From positions 10,296-74,295 of the forward strand of contig MNCI01017493.1 in the NCBI GenBank assembly GCA_015680685.1: a stretch of 64,000 nucleotides of DNA, read 5' to 3'. The notes beneath the pieces are model-generated. The model was given only the letters and a program-made list of their open reading frames with translations. It did no database searches and was not told the origin of the DNA. The position numbers and the translations under genes were made by a program. Below, piece after piece: positions 32,765 to 43,323 of the stretch. This DNA is from Gnetum montanum (Eukaryota > Streptophyta > Gnetopsida > Gnetales > Gnetaceae). The number at the start of each line of letters is the position of its first letter. Position 1 is the first letter of the stretch.

Positions 32765-35700
32765 ATGGTTGAGACGCAAGATTAGAGTATGAATACCTAG
32801 AAGCAAATTAGTTTTCCTTTAAGCCTAAGTGGACTTAATGGTGATGTTGACTGATTCATTGATATCAATTACTTAGATCATAAGCCTAAGAGACCAATTG
32901 ACCATATAGCCTCTATAGAAAAGCCTCTTGAATGATCTAAACAACTAGTTAAAATACTTAATCTTGAGGTTGGTGACATCACTAAAAACTCTTTAGCTAA
33001 GGTTACAGTTACAACACATAGTGGTGAGAAGAAAACACTAAAATTACTTCTCTCACTTAAACCTTAGTAGGCTTAGGACATTACTAAACTTCTTTCAAAT
33101 AACATTAAGGACTTTACCTAGTCATATGAAGATATGCTAGGTCATGACACATGCAAAAAAATATCATAGTTGACCCTAGTATCAAACTAGATAAGCAAAA
33201 GGCTCAAAAGATTAGAAATGATTTAGCCTTGGTAGTTCATGATAAAATCATGAAACTATATCAAGCTAGTTTCATTTGAGCTATTGACTACATGAATTGG
33301 ATGTCCAACATAGTGGTAGTCCCTAAGAAAAAATGGGAGTATACATATTTGTATTGAAATTTTAGACCTAAATAAGGCAACTATCAAAGATGATTTTCCT
33401 TTTTCTAGTATTGACCAACTCATCAATACTATGGCTAGACATGCCTTGTTATGGATAAGTTCATAGGATACAACCAAATTAGGATTAAAAAAAAGCATAA
33501 ACTTTACATAACCTTAATGATCCCTCAAGGAACATTTTGTCATACCATGATGCCATTTGGTCTAAAGAATGCTGGTGCAATATATCAATGAGCTGTGACA
33601 TACATATTTAGTGACTACATGCTAGGGTTACTTAATGACTACATGGATGACATAGTAGTCAAATCCAAAATATAAAATAACCATGCATGCAACATTGACT
33701 TAGTTCTTAAATGATGTCTTAAATACAAACTGAGGATCAATCCTAGAAAGTATATATTTAACTTTAAAACTAGTAAGATGTTTGGATTTTTAGTATCCTA
33801 ATGAGGTGTAGGCCACAATCAATTTAGTAGTACCTACTAACATTAAGAAGATTTTGGGACTACAAGGTAGATTACAATTTATTTGTAGGTCCATCTCAAG
33901 GCTTACAGATAAGCTACAACCCATGCAACACTTGCTAAAGAAAGAAGTTTGCTATGAGTTGACTACCCAATGTTAAGAAGCCTTCAATAACATTAAATAA
34001 GAGTTGGGGCAACTACCCATGGTCTATCTGCTACAAAAGGATAAACCCTTTTATATCTACCTTGGAATCTTAGATACATTGATGATGGAATGGAGCTACC
34101 GGTATACGACCTAGGCCATGCATTACTAGCCTATGAGACCTAATACATAGAGGCTAAGAGATATTGTCTAGCCCTAGTCTTCTCCTTGAAGAAGTGAAGA
34201 CACTACCTCTTTAGAGGTCAAGTCAATTTCATGGGAAAGGATAATGTATTAAGATCCATCACGACCAATATTTACAAAAGTATGAAGATAGCATGATGAA
34301 AGGCCATAATAGCTAAGTTTGACTTGCATTACATCTCCTAAGCCTTATGCAAAGGTCAAGCTATAACTACACAAGTCACAACTTCCTCAGTTAAATATAA
34401 TAGAACCATTGACCCTGAACTACTTGATGAGCATGTTAACATTATTAGTGAGGAGCCTAAGGGCTATGAGGCTATCATGCACTTTTATTTAGCTTTAACT
34501 ACCCATGGATAAAGTTCTAATATCATCTTAACATTATCTTTTGGTGTAATCAAATGCTTCACTTACTATTTTTAGTTTCCATGTACCAGCAATGTGGTGG
34601 AGTATGAAGTGTTAATCAAAGGAACGATGGTAGCTTGTCACTAAGGAATCAAATGCATGATGATAAAAGGTGATTCACAACTTGTATTTAACCAAGTAAT
34701 AGAGGTTTATGCATGTAAAGCCAAACATTTGCAAGCTTATTGTGACTTACCCAAGGAACTAATATAATAATTTATAGATGTTGGTGGTCAATACATACCC
34801 CAAACTAAGAATACATTAGCTTATGCCATTAAAACTCTAGCCCTAAGTGTGATAGTGGATGTGTTTAATAAGTTACCTTCCTTAATCATGACTTGTGCTA
34901 ATCTCGTCATGTAGAACACTAAAGGCATCTCCATAGCCATTGTGAATATTGCTCTTTAAAAGGAATTGTATGATGATATCAAGTTTTACCTAATGCATGG
35001 TGAATCTTCACAGAATCTTACTACTTCTTAAAAAGACTTTTTACATAAAGATCAAAGAAATATGTCATTATAGGTGATAAAACACTATGTCAACAATCTT
35101 ATGACAACATATTGCTAGTATGCTTTAACAAAATTGAGGCTTCAGTAGTCCTTGAGCAAGTTCATAAAGGTTTATGTGGAGGACATATAGGATCAAGAGC
35201 CATAACCAAAAATACTATATGATTAGTATATTATTGGCCCTTTATGGAAAGTGACTGCCTACAGAAGGTTAAAACTTGTGATACCTATCAATGGTACAAC
35301 AATTTAATACATGTGCAACCAATTGAGTTACATACTATTTAGATAACTTTGCCATTTGAATGATGGTACCTTGATATTATTGTACCCATAATGCCTAGGT
35401 ATTCCGTGGACCATAGTTGTATCATCACTTCAATTCAATATCTTACAAAGTTGGTTGAAGCTATTCCCCTATGAAAGATAAGATCTTAGCAAGTCTATAG
35501 ATTCATACTAGATGACATAGTAGCTAGTCTGGACATACCTCTCACTATAGTCAGATAATGGACCATAGTTTACTAGCTAAGAAACGTAAGCCTTTTGTTA
35601 AGAACTAAGCATTAAACATTTCTTTTCATCATTGTACTATCTTCAAGCCAATGAACAAGCTAAAGCTAGCAACAAGGTCATCATAAACTTGCTCAAAAAG

Positions 35701-36204
35701 ATGCTAAACAATAGTAGATTCAAGTGGCATGAGCAACTTATTAGAGAACTTTGGGCCTATAGGACTACCTTTTGAACTACAACTAGTGTCACCCCATATA
35801 GTATTGTTTATTAATCTAAAGTTGTTTTTCCTCTTGAATTATAGGTTTCATCACTAAGACTGGCTCTATTTAACTTCATCAATAATGAGTAGAATAAGGA
35901 TATGTGTACTATCAATCTAGACTCAGTGGAAGAGTAGTGAGTATAGACACTTGGTCATATCAAAGAATATTAAGAGAGGTAGAAGCAACAACATCAACAT
36001 GACCTAAATTAGTGAAAGATGAAAAAAGAAGACCTAGGCCTTAAAGTTGTTCATGAACATGTATACATGTTCTTAGCCAATTGGAAGGGGCCTTTCCTAG
36101 TCACCAAAGCCTATGGAAATGGAGCCTTAAAATTGATAGAAATGGATGGGAATGAATTAGTTAATATAGTGAACCATTCCTATCTCAAGCCTTATTACAT
36201 CTAA
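32765..36204 (+). pseudogene. Family T pol, copy b: RT, RNase H, second RNase H, integrase
   Basis: Domains in order, all with stops. The RT spans about 33110-33790 with YMDD at 33640-33651, TMMPFGLKNAGAIYQ-like at 33545-33590 and MLGLLNDYMDD. RNase H spans about 33980-34370 (HYLFRGQVNFMGKDNVLRS). The second RNase H spans about 34510-34880 with VVEYEVLIKGTMVA, GDSQLVFNQVIEVYACKAKH and YIPQTKNTLAYAI. Integrase zinc finger: 35150-35310, VHKGLCGGHIGSRAITKN to VKTCDTYQ. Integrase core: 35340-35800, WYLDIIVPIMPRYS, TIVR-DNGP-like, WHEQLIRELWAYRTT. The C-terminal GPY/F-like module at 36019-36204 reads LANWKGPFLVTKAYGNGALK. A second RNase H between the first and the integrase marks the Tat lineage of Ty3/gypsy. 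Confidence 0.88.
36019..36204 (+). pseudogene. Integrase C-terminal module (open part of pol copy b)
   Basis: An uninterrupted 61-codon stretch at the end of pol. NWKGPFLVTKAY, LKLIEMDGNELVNIVN and the HSYLKPYY end match the GPY/F-type integrase tail of Ty3/gypsy elements. It stays open by chance and is not a separate gene. Confidence 0.75.
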
Positions 36205-36959
36205 CATGATCTTCTTTGTAGGTACAAATCAACAGTTAACATTGATGGCCTTTGCAACTGATAGCAAATGAGCCTACATGAGCTCTCTCTCTCTCTCTCT
36301 CTCTCTCTATTTGGTACAATGACTGAACAACAAGCTTTGTAAAATATGATGCACATTGCACAGATCCCTCATGATTGCACTGATAGTGACCTATGATTGC
36401 CTATGATCTTGCTAGTTATCTCATATGGCCTTAGGCAAGATTTTGTAACAACATGTTTTCTTTGTCCTATTTTCATATTATCTTGGAGTTGTGATTGTAA
36501 GATGACATGTGGAAGTCATCAAAAAAGTGAAACTCACCATGGTATCAAGTTACCATGAGACCCTGATGCATTGGATTTAGTGTGCTTGTCCTACTATGCT
36601 AAGAGTGCTTGTTTCATGTCACTTTGAATATCCCTCCTTGAGTTCAATCTTGTAGCCTAATTGTAACCTTCTTTACCTTGAAAAAAAATGATAACCTATG
36701 TTTGACATTCATGCATTGTGACCATGTGACATCTCCTTCATCATGCTCCACCATTAAGTTCATTAGATGTAACACATCTCATTCAACTAGAAAACCAAAC
36801 TAAATTTGACATTGGTAATGAAAACTAGTGAAGGTTTCACCTTGCAAAAAATATAAGAGAATAAAAAATGAAAAATAAAGTTACCAAGGAAGTTGAGAAA
36901 TCAATGAAGCCCAAAAATCAAATCAAATGCTCAAAAAAAAAAAAAAACAACCTTGAGAT
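36205..36959. other. Region 3' of pol up to the inverted unit
   Basis: Non-coding. Holds a CT microsatellite (36283-36309) and an A-run (about 36935-36950) directly before sequence belonging to the inverted antisense gene copy c. No LTR is seen here, so the 3' end of the pol-bearing element is lost or unrecognised. Confidence 0.5.
36283..36309. repeat. CT microsatellite
   Basis: About 13 CT units in a row following GAG. Unit a has GAGATATATATGG at the matching place instead, so the repeat arose after the copies split. Confidence 0.85.
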
Positions 36960-37557
36960 TCAAAAATGTAGTGGAGGAGCCTCATGGACAAAGAAGCCTT
37001 GGAGTGGAATGTTGGTTCCTCAAAAACATTATTAGGTGAACAACACTTTGAAGTAACAAGACTACATTGATCTACTCACTTAGTCTTCGATTTATGGGAT
37101 AAGATTCAAAAATTTTGGAACAACCTTGAGATGATATGTCATATGCATTTTGCAGTTCTTACAACATATCTAAGGCATTTTTCTAAATTTATTGTGGTCA
37201 AGAAGGATGGAAAATGGATGAGCCATGATCGATCCCAATTTTTAAAACCTTGGATGAAAGATATATTTCTAACCATGTAGGTTCAAAATCTAGTAGTTGA
37301 GGATATTGGGAAATTTCTATCTATTACCACTAAGAGATTTAGTGATGCACATTGTCCTTCCCTTAATATCATGCTAATTAAGCCCCAAATTACCTGTAGG
37401 AACGCTAAGAGAGCCAAGAAGTTACATGTTGAGGCTAATGGTCCTGCCAAAGCAAAGTTGAAGTGGCCATTGGTTGAAAAGATTGTTATCATTTTTAAGT
37501 AGCCAATGAAAAAGAAGATATCCCTTAGGATTGGCTAGGCACATCACATTGTTTCAG

Positions 37558-37688
37558 GTATGTTTTAATTATATTTTTTTTGTTATTTTTCATTTTTTAT
37601 GTTATCTTGCATATTTTTTATGTTATTATATACTTTTCAATAAAAAATTGAAAACTTGTTCTATTTCTTACATTTTCCATTCTTGCAG
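37558..37688 (+). other. GT-AG intron in antisense gene copy c (exons 4/5)
   Basis: Donor CAG-GTATGT and acceptor TTCTTGCAG with a T-rich body, 131 bp. Removal gives HHIVSGRQQELVA in frame (phase 1). Copies a and d have an AT-rich insert at the same place. Confidence 0.7.
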
Positions 37689-37877
37689 GGAGACAACAAG
37701 AACTTGTAGCCTAGGTAGTAGCAGAGGTAGAGAGAAAATGCTAAGAAGAGGAGGCACTAAGATAATAATAGGAGGACAAACTAATAACCACTAAAGCGTT
37801 GGATGCCTTAGATGCCATATTCAAAGATTCAACATTTGATGATGATACTCATGTAGACATCTCACATGGCCCTCTAG

Positions 37878-37978
37878 GTATTTATGGATTTCATTTTATG
37901 ATGTTGCATCTTATAGTTTCATGTTGGAGCTTGTTTTAATTTTTAATTGATGGTTATACTTGTTTTAGTGCCTAAAAC
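37878..37978 (+). other. GT-AG intron in antisense gene copy c (exons 5/6)
   Basis: Donor TAG-GTATTTATGG, acceptor CTTGTTTTAG, 101 bp. Removal joins SHGPL to VPKTLLESS in frame (phase 1). Copy a has GAG-GTACTTATGC at the matching donor. Confidence 0.65.
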
Positions 37979-38106
37979 CCTTCTAGAATCATCCATCTCC
38001 ATGTTTCATATGAAACCATGGATTGAGGTTGCTGACAAAATTGAATTTATGCATAGTATGGTTGAAGACATGATTGATCGATTGTAATAGATTACTCTTG
38101 ATGTTA

Positions 38107-38290
38107 GTAAGAATAACAACATTCTTTTTCTAAAGTGCTTTATTGTTTATATATTCATAGAGATTTTTTTTATAATTTTTATGGGATTTTCTATGTTATG
38201 GTTATATGGTTTTAATTGTTTAAACCATCTTTGGCTATTTTCATTGATTACTATTTTTATGTGTTTATTTTTTGGTTGTATTATTTATAG
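38107..38290 (+). other. GT-AG intron in antisense gene copy c (exons 6/7)
   Basis: Donor TTA-GTAAGAAT, acceptor TTATTTATAG, 184 bp, T-rich. The downstream SKVG.DPKYDVELN frame follows in phase 1. Confidence 0.65.
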
Positions 38291-39331
38291 TGTCCAAAGT
38301 TGGATAGGACCCCAAGTATGATGTTGAGCTTAACTAGTTTCCTAAATTGTCACCTGAAGTGGAAAATGTTCCATGAAGACTATATGAGAGTGCCAATGAA
38401 TGTGCCCTCTCATGTGCCAAGACCTCATAGAAATGCCAATGCTTCAATGAATTCCTATGAAAAATAGTTATAGCCTTGGAGAGAGAAAATAAGTGGTAGG
38501 CCAAGGAGATCAAATTCCTTAGGAACTGCAAGGAGTTTGTAGAGGCTTACGTAGCTAATAGAGACTCCTTGTGCGCTAAGGAGATAGAATTGTCATGCTA
38601 TTGGAATGCCATCCATGGCAAGGTTGCTCTAGCTAGGTGTAACATGGAAAGGACATTCATATGGACTTGTTAGTCCATAAGATTAGAGATGGAACTATTG
38701 TGCTTGGGCCCTTAGGTAAGGAAAGGGATAAAAAGGATGATAAGTTTAAATATAAGATAAAAAAGGAGAGTCATTATAAGTGGTTACAGGAAGAGGCTAT
38801 AAAGAGCCAAAAATTAAAGATGTTTGTATAGGAAATCAACATAGAAGAGGCCTTCAAGTTATTTGAAGGCTCTCTAGTGGTGTCTGATTTCCCAGCTACT
38901 TAGATTACTACCACTTTGAAAGAGGTAACTACTACCACCATTTCATGAAAGGCTTCAGCATGGCCTAATATTGAGAGGAGGAACATCTTGACTAGTGTGA
39001 ACCTTGGGGAAGTAGACTTGGCTAACATGAATGAAGAACAACTTCTTCATCTTTTAGAGACTAGTCTCCTAAACTTTCCTCTTGAAGACCTAGCTCTAGA
39101 ACCTCCACGAGTTTATTTTTAAGTTTTTATTTTAATATATTTTAGTTTAGTTTGATTTGTAGTTTAGCTTTGTTGTTTCATGACTATGTTCTTCATTATA
39201 TTGGTTGCTAATTAAATTTTTTTTATGTTTTGTTTTTGTTTTTTATTGTGATGCAAGTACCAGGTGATGATAGTTTGCCTAGTGGTGATGATGATGATGA
39301 TGTTCCTCCTCCTTCTCCAATTTTTCCTTAG

Positions 39332-40059
39332 GTCTACCAATGTTGTAATTTTTGGCTTTTTTCTATTATTATGTTGATGTTATTCTTTATACACTTTTTA
39401 TAGCCATTGGAAACTATGTTGACAATGTGTTATTATTTTTTTTATTGTTACATAGCGAAATCATGGTTGCTAGACTTATTATTATTTTTATTACCATTGT
39501 TAACTAAATTTTTATTTGTGACATTGTGTGACTTTGGTTTTTGAACTTGGATATTTTGATTATAATATTTTTTTAAAAAAATTTACTTATATGTATTAGA
39601 ATTTTTATTCTTATGTATTTTTATGTATTGTTATGTGATAAGACTACATTGATAAAATACAAGGTTATAAGGCAAACATATTGTAACATGTAAAATGTAA
39701 AGTAATTTTGCAAACAAAGTGCAAACTAAGGTATAATGATTGAAATAATGATGAAAGAAAAATATTAGAAATGTATGGCTAGTTTAAGGCCTTGGCAGGC
39801 CACAGTAAGATTTCTTTTATAATTTTATATGTTTTAATATGTTTATGGTATTTTTACATCTTAAAAGGGAAAGCATAAAAGGAAACTCTTGAATAATAAT
39901 AAAATTTAAAATTTCATGAAAAAATAAGGCTTAGACAAGATCAAGCAAGGTAAATAAAAATGATACATGTAAACAAGAGTTCAAAACTAGACTATGAAAT
40001 AAAAGTCATAAGAACAAAAAGTCGAGATGGTCATTAAGATAGGGGCAAGTGAGTAGGGG
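39332..40059. other. Intergenic stretch between convergent genes in inverted unit c
   Basis: AT-rich. One unit of the GGCCTTAAACTAG minisatellite is present, inverted, near 39778-39810 (CTAGTTTAAGGCCTTGGC). Corresponds to 8952-9728 read on the other strand. Confidence 0.5.
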
Positions 40060-41040
40060 TCATACTCAATTGTGTTATTATTTTCTAATCTTCTAAAGAT
40101 TATGAAGAGAATATAGTCTCCATTGTATAATACTGTACTTCTTTTTCCCCTCGCTAACCACATTGAAGGAGAGCTCTTCCCATGATGCATCTATGGTTTG
40201 GTTATTTTTAGTTTTGGCTTGGCCTACTCTATTGAACTTTCTGGCTTTACTTTTAATAGTAAAAGTTTTTTCTTGAAACTCTACTTTGGGTCCTTGCTCC
40301 ATGTTAACATTATTGATCACCAAGGGAACCACACTATCATCATGAATAATTATTTCACCTTCCTCATAAGGTAGATGAATTTTTTGGTGGATGGGGGAGG
40401 AAACAACTCATAATTGAGCTAGCCAAGGCCTCCTTAGGATGAGGTTAAATCCTAGTGTTCCTTCCATCACCAAGAAGTTGGCTGATGTGGGAAATTATTT
40501 CCTTGCTATGAAGTGTAATAAGATCAAGCTCTTTACTGTAACTCGTGATTCATTAAAGGATTTTAAAGCAAAGGTAGGAGTACATTGCATGTGTGTCACT
40601 AGGCCTAACCATTCAAAAATCATGAAAGGTATGACATTGGTGACCACCCCATCATCAATGTGCATCCTATGAACCTTTTAATGTCCAATTGTTATAGTTA
40701 TGAGAAGAGGAGCCCTTCTTATCTCACCATCCTAGGGGTTGGTTTTAACTTTACTATCACAACACACTAGTGTAGTGGACTTCTTTTTGTCCCTAGGTAA
40801 AAGAGGTATCATCATTACATGGCTAGACTCTTCATTGGTAGGAATGTCTTCTCTAATGGGAATTGAAGTCAACATCTTCATGACAGCTTCACAGTGGGTA
40901 GAATAAGTTATTACTGGATCATATAGGCTAAGAGAGATGTTCTTTTGTTTCAAGAAAAATTTCACCTATTCCATGATATTCAGGAAGTCTTTCTCATTGG
41001 CTGTTGGTCTTTCATTCTTATTAACTTTGACTTCCTCTAT
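40060..41040 (-). pseudogene. Family T protease region, copy c (inverted), with intact active-site motif
   Basis: On the minus strand: KNISLSLYDPVITYSTHCEA, MLTSIPIREDIPTNEESSH, then the active site HRMHIDDGVVTNVIP (about 40640-40685), SFNESRVTV, FNLILRRPWLAQL and the acidic linker ASWEELSFNVVSEG. The D-D-G triad fits a retropepsin D-T/S-G loop. The other copies read VEDVVTTN and INDREATN here, so this copy reveals the ancestral motif. The region is cut at 41040 by the start of the LTR at 41049, so gag is missing. Frame changes and stops are present. Confidence 0.75.
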
Positions 41041-41048
41041 TTTTTCCA

Positions 41049-42442
41049 ATGAAACACCACCTAGAAAATGCATGTTATAACCTATAACCTTCACCATCCA
41101 ACTTCAGGTAATATTTCATTGTAGATGTAAGGTTGGTGACCCATGAGTTGCAATCTTGCATGCTTTAACTTTTTGAAGCTAAAAGATGCCTCATAAGTTG
41201 CTACTGCCTCACTTCCCAAGTGGAAAATGAAATGTCATGTCTATATTTGGGCTTGGAAAGACTAAAAATGCCTTGGGGACCATCAAATTTGGCATTTTCA
41301 TGGGTTTTTGTGAGGGTATAGCCTCAACTATGCTAGAAGCACCTACATCCAACATTGGTGGTGGTGGGTTTTCCATTTTCCAATAATTCCTAGCATAGTT
41401 ATCATAAAATTCAACATGGAAGTTGCAAGGCCAATGTTGGAGTTGTTAGATTTTCTATTTTTATAGCCAGGACAAATGTAATCATGATAGTTTCTAGTGG
41501 TGGTAGCATGGTCAGCATTGTCATCATGGATTTCTAGTAATCTTGACATAGCCAACATAATCATCGCATTTTAGGTAGATTCTAATAATGGCAATGTAGC
41601 TTTTCAAGGCTAGCCTAGTTGAGGTGAAGCCAACATAGTCACAAAACTTTGTTTACTTTTTTTAGTATCCAGTGTGATTTTGATGATCCTTGGGTATCAA
41701 AACTTACCATAAATGGAGAACTACATTGGAAATAATAGTTGTTATGCCTACAAGGAAATGCCAATTTTTTAGCAATCATGGTAGAAATTTGTAGCCTGAA
41801 ATCAACAACCTAAAACTTATAAAAGCCAAATGTAAACACATTATTTAGGTTTCACAATTCAAAGAAAACAAAGATGAATATTTGTGTAATCCATAGTATT
41901 TTCTCATAACCTTGAGCACTTTTGAGAGTAAGTTAGTATCTACATTGGGCACTAGTCTCTTAATGTAATACAATTGCTTCAGGAGTGGAATACCCTATGT
42001 AACTAGAGTTGCAAATAGGAATAGAAACCAATAAGGAGTTGTAAGAGATTAGAGTTGGGAAGTACTTGGATCATGGAGTTTGATCATAAGACACAACCTA
42101 CCAGCTCCATCATGCTTTAAGCTTCAGTCAAGTAGTCTTCTTGTGCATTTTAGCACACAATTTGTAAAAAATTGAACTTCATACTTTAAGCATTTTTCTT
42201 GCTATTCAATAAAGTTTATAGTTCTTTTATTGTTTATAATTTATTTAAAATTTAATTTCTAGGTTTATTTTCACTTGAATCTGCAACTTCATTCTCATTT
42301 TTTATTTTCATTTACATTTTTAAAGTCCCTAGGTGATTGGCCATACCATATAGGGTACCTTGAATTCTCTTTCTTGGAGGCCCTTGGGATTCAAGATCAA
42401 AAACTAGTTTTGCACATGAGATCTTTGATTTTCTTCCAATGA
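41049..42442 (+). repeat. Family T LTR, copy 2 (5' LTR of unit d)
   Basis: Starts TGAAACACCACCTAG and ends near TTCTTCCAATGA, 1394 bp, close to the 1401 bp of the solo LTR. It contains CCTATAACCTTCACCATCC, TATATTTGGGCTTGG and CATTTTCATGGGTTTT blocks shared with the other LTRs. The left flank is protease sequence of inverted unit c, so unit d was inserted there. Confidence 0.8.
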
Positions 42443-42453
42443 TTGAATTTTTT

Positions 42454-42489
42454 TGGTGCAAGAGTTTCTTTGGTGCTAGAAGGAGGGCC
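42454..42489 (+). other. Primer-binding-site-like block after LTR copy 2
   Basis: TGGTGCAAGAGTTTCTTTGG followed by TGCTAGAAGGAGGGCC. Best-preserved form with the copy at 57512. The TGG starts fit a primer site for the 3' CCA of a tRNA. Which tRNA is unclear. Confidence 0.5.
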
Positions 42490-43323
42490 TCTACCCAAAT
42501 TCTCAGTCCAAGATCATATTGCAAAACATTTTCTAGAGGTATTTTCCAAAACCTTTTTCAAAAATATTTTCCAAAAATGTTTTCAACCTTTTTCCAAATA
42601 CTAAGTCTTTTAAATTTTCAATTGAAAAAATTGCAAACATTTACCATCAAAACCAACATTGGTATCTAGTCCTTCAAAACCAATGCCTAGTGTAGTTGTT
42701 ATGGGTGAGTTGGGTTTTTACATGATTTTCATAATAGCCATTGGAATTTCTAAGGCTAGCGTAGTAAACACCAAAACATACAATTTTTGCCTACTAAAAA
42801 TTGTGTTTAGTTTCTAGAAGCTAGCTTAGATCCATAAAAAAACCCAAATATATTTGTTGTAAAAATTCTATAAGAGAGAAAATGTAGACAATCCGAGGAC
42901 TCCAGTGTAGTCCTTGTAAAGGATAAAATTTTAATATTTAATATTTTGAAAATAATGTACCTTTTGTAGGGGAAACTATTCCTAGTTTGGTCTTACTAAG
43001 CAAAACCATTTTCCACCTTCTACACTTGTGCAGTTTGCTAGAAGATTATATGATCTACTACACACTCCCTAGTGTAGATCTTGCTAGTGAAACCAATGTA
43101 GTTGGTATTACCAACTTGAAAACCATAACATTATTTTTCTAAGTGTAGTATATACTATCTACATTGCAATAGTAGTTTCAACCATTTTTTTTAGTTATAA
43201 CCAACTACAATCTTGGACAATCCCACTTGTTGAAATTCTTACTAAAAATAATAAAATTTCAAATCAACATCCTTGACAATGCCTTTCAACAAGTCCACAA
43301 TTTTTCTTTTCGAGATGAGAAAC
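42490..43323 (+). other. 5' leader of unit d
   Basis: Non-coding. Holds dispersed TAGTGTAG / GCTAGCGTAGT words, mainly 42670-43160, similar to the leader of unit e but without a clear tandem order. Confidence 0.45.

Larger units (their letters stand above)
36960..39331 (+). pseudogene. Antisense gene of family T, copy c (inverted unit, 3' half)
   Basis: Plus-strand copy, opposite to the gag-pro remnant at 40060-41040 (-). Exon 4, second part: 36960-37557 (NNLEMICHMHFAVLTTYL, VVKKDGKWMSHDRSQFLKPW). Exon 5: 37689-37877 (RQQELVA, ALDALDAIFKDSTFDDD). Exon 6: 37979-38106 (MFHMKPWIEVADKIEFMHSM). Exon 7: 38291-39110 (LYESANECALSCAKTS, EIELSCYWNAIHGKVALA, then NILTSVNLGEVDLANMNEEQ). Exon 8: 39257-39331 (acidic proline-rich tail and TAG). 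Introns of 131, 101, 184 and about 146 bp begin with GT; three end in AG and the last has a decayed acceptor. Joining the exons at these sites keeps the frame. In-frame stops make it a pseudogene. Exons 1-3 are absent. Confidence 0.75.
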
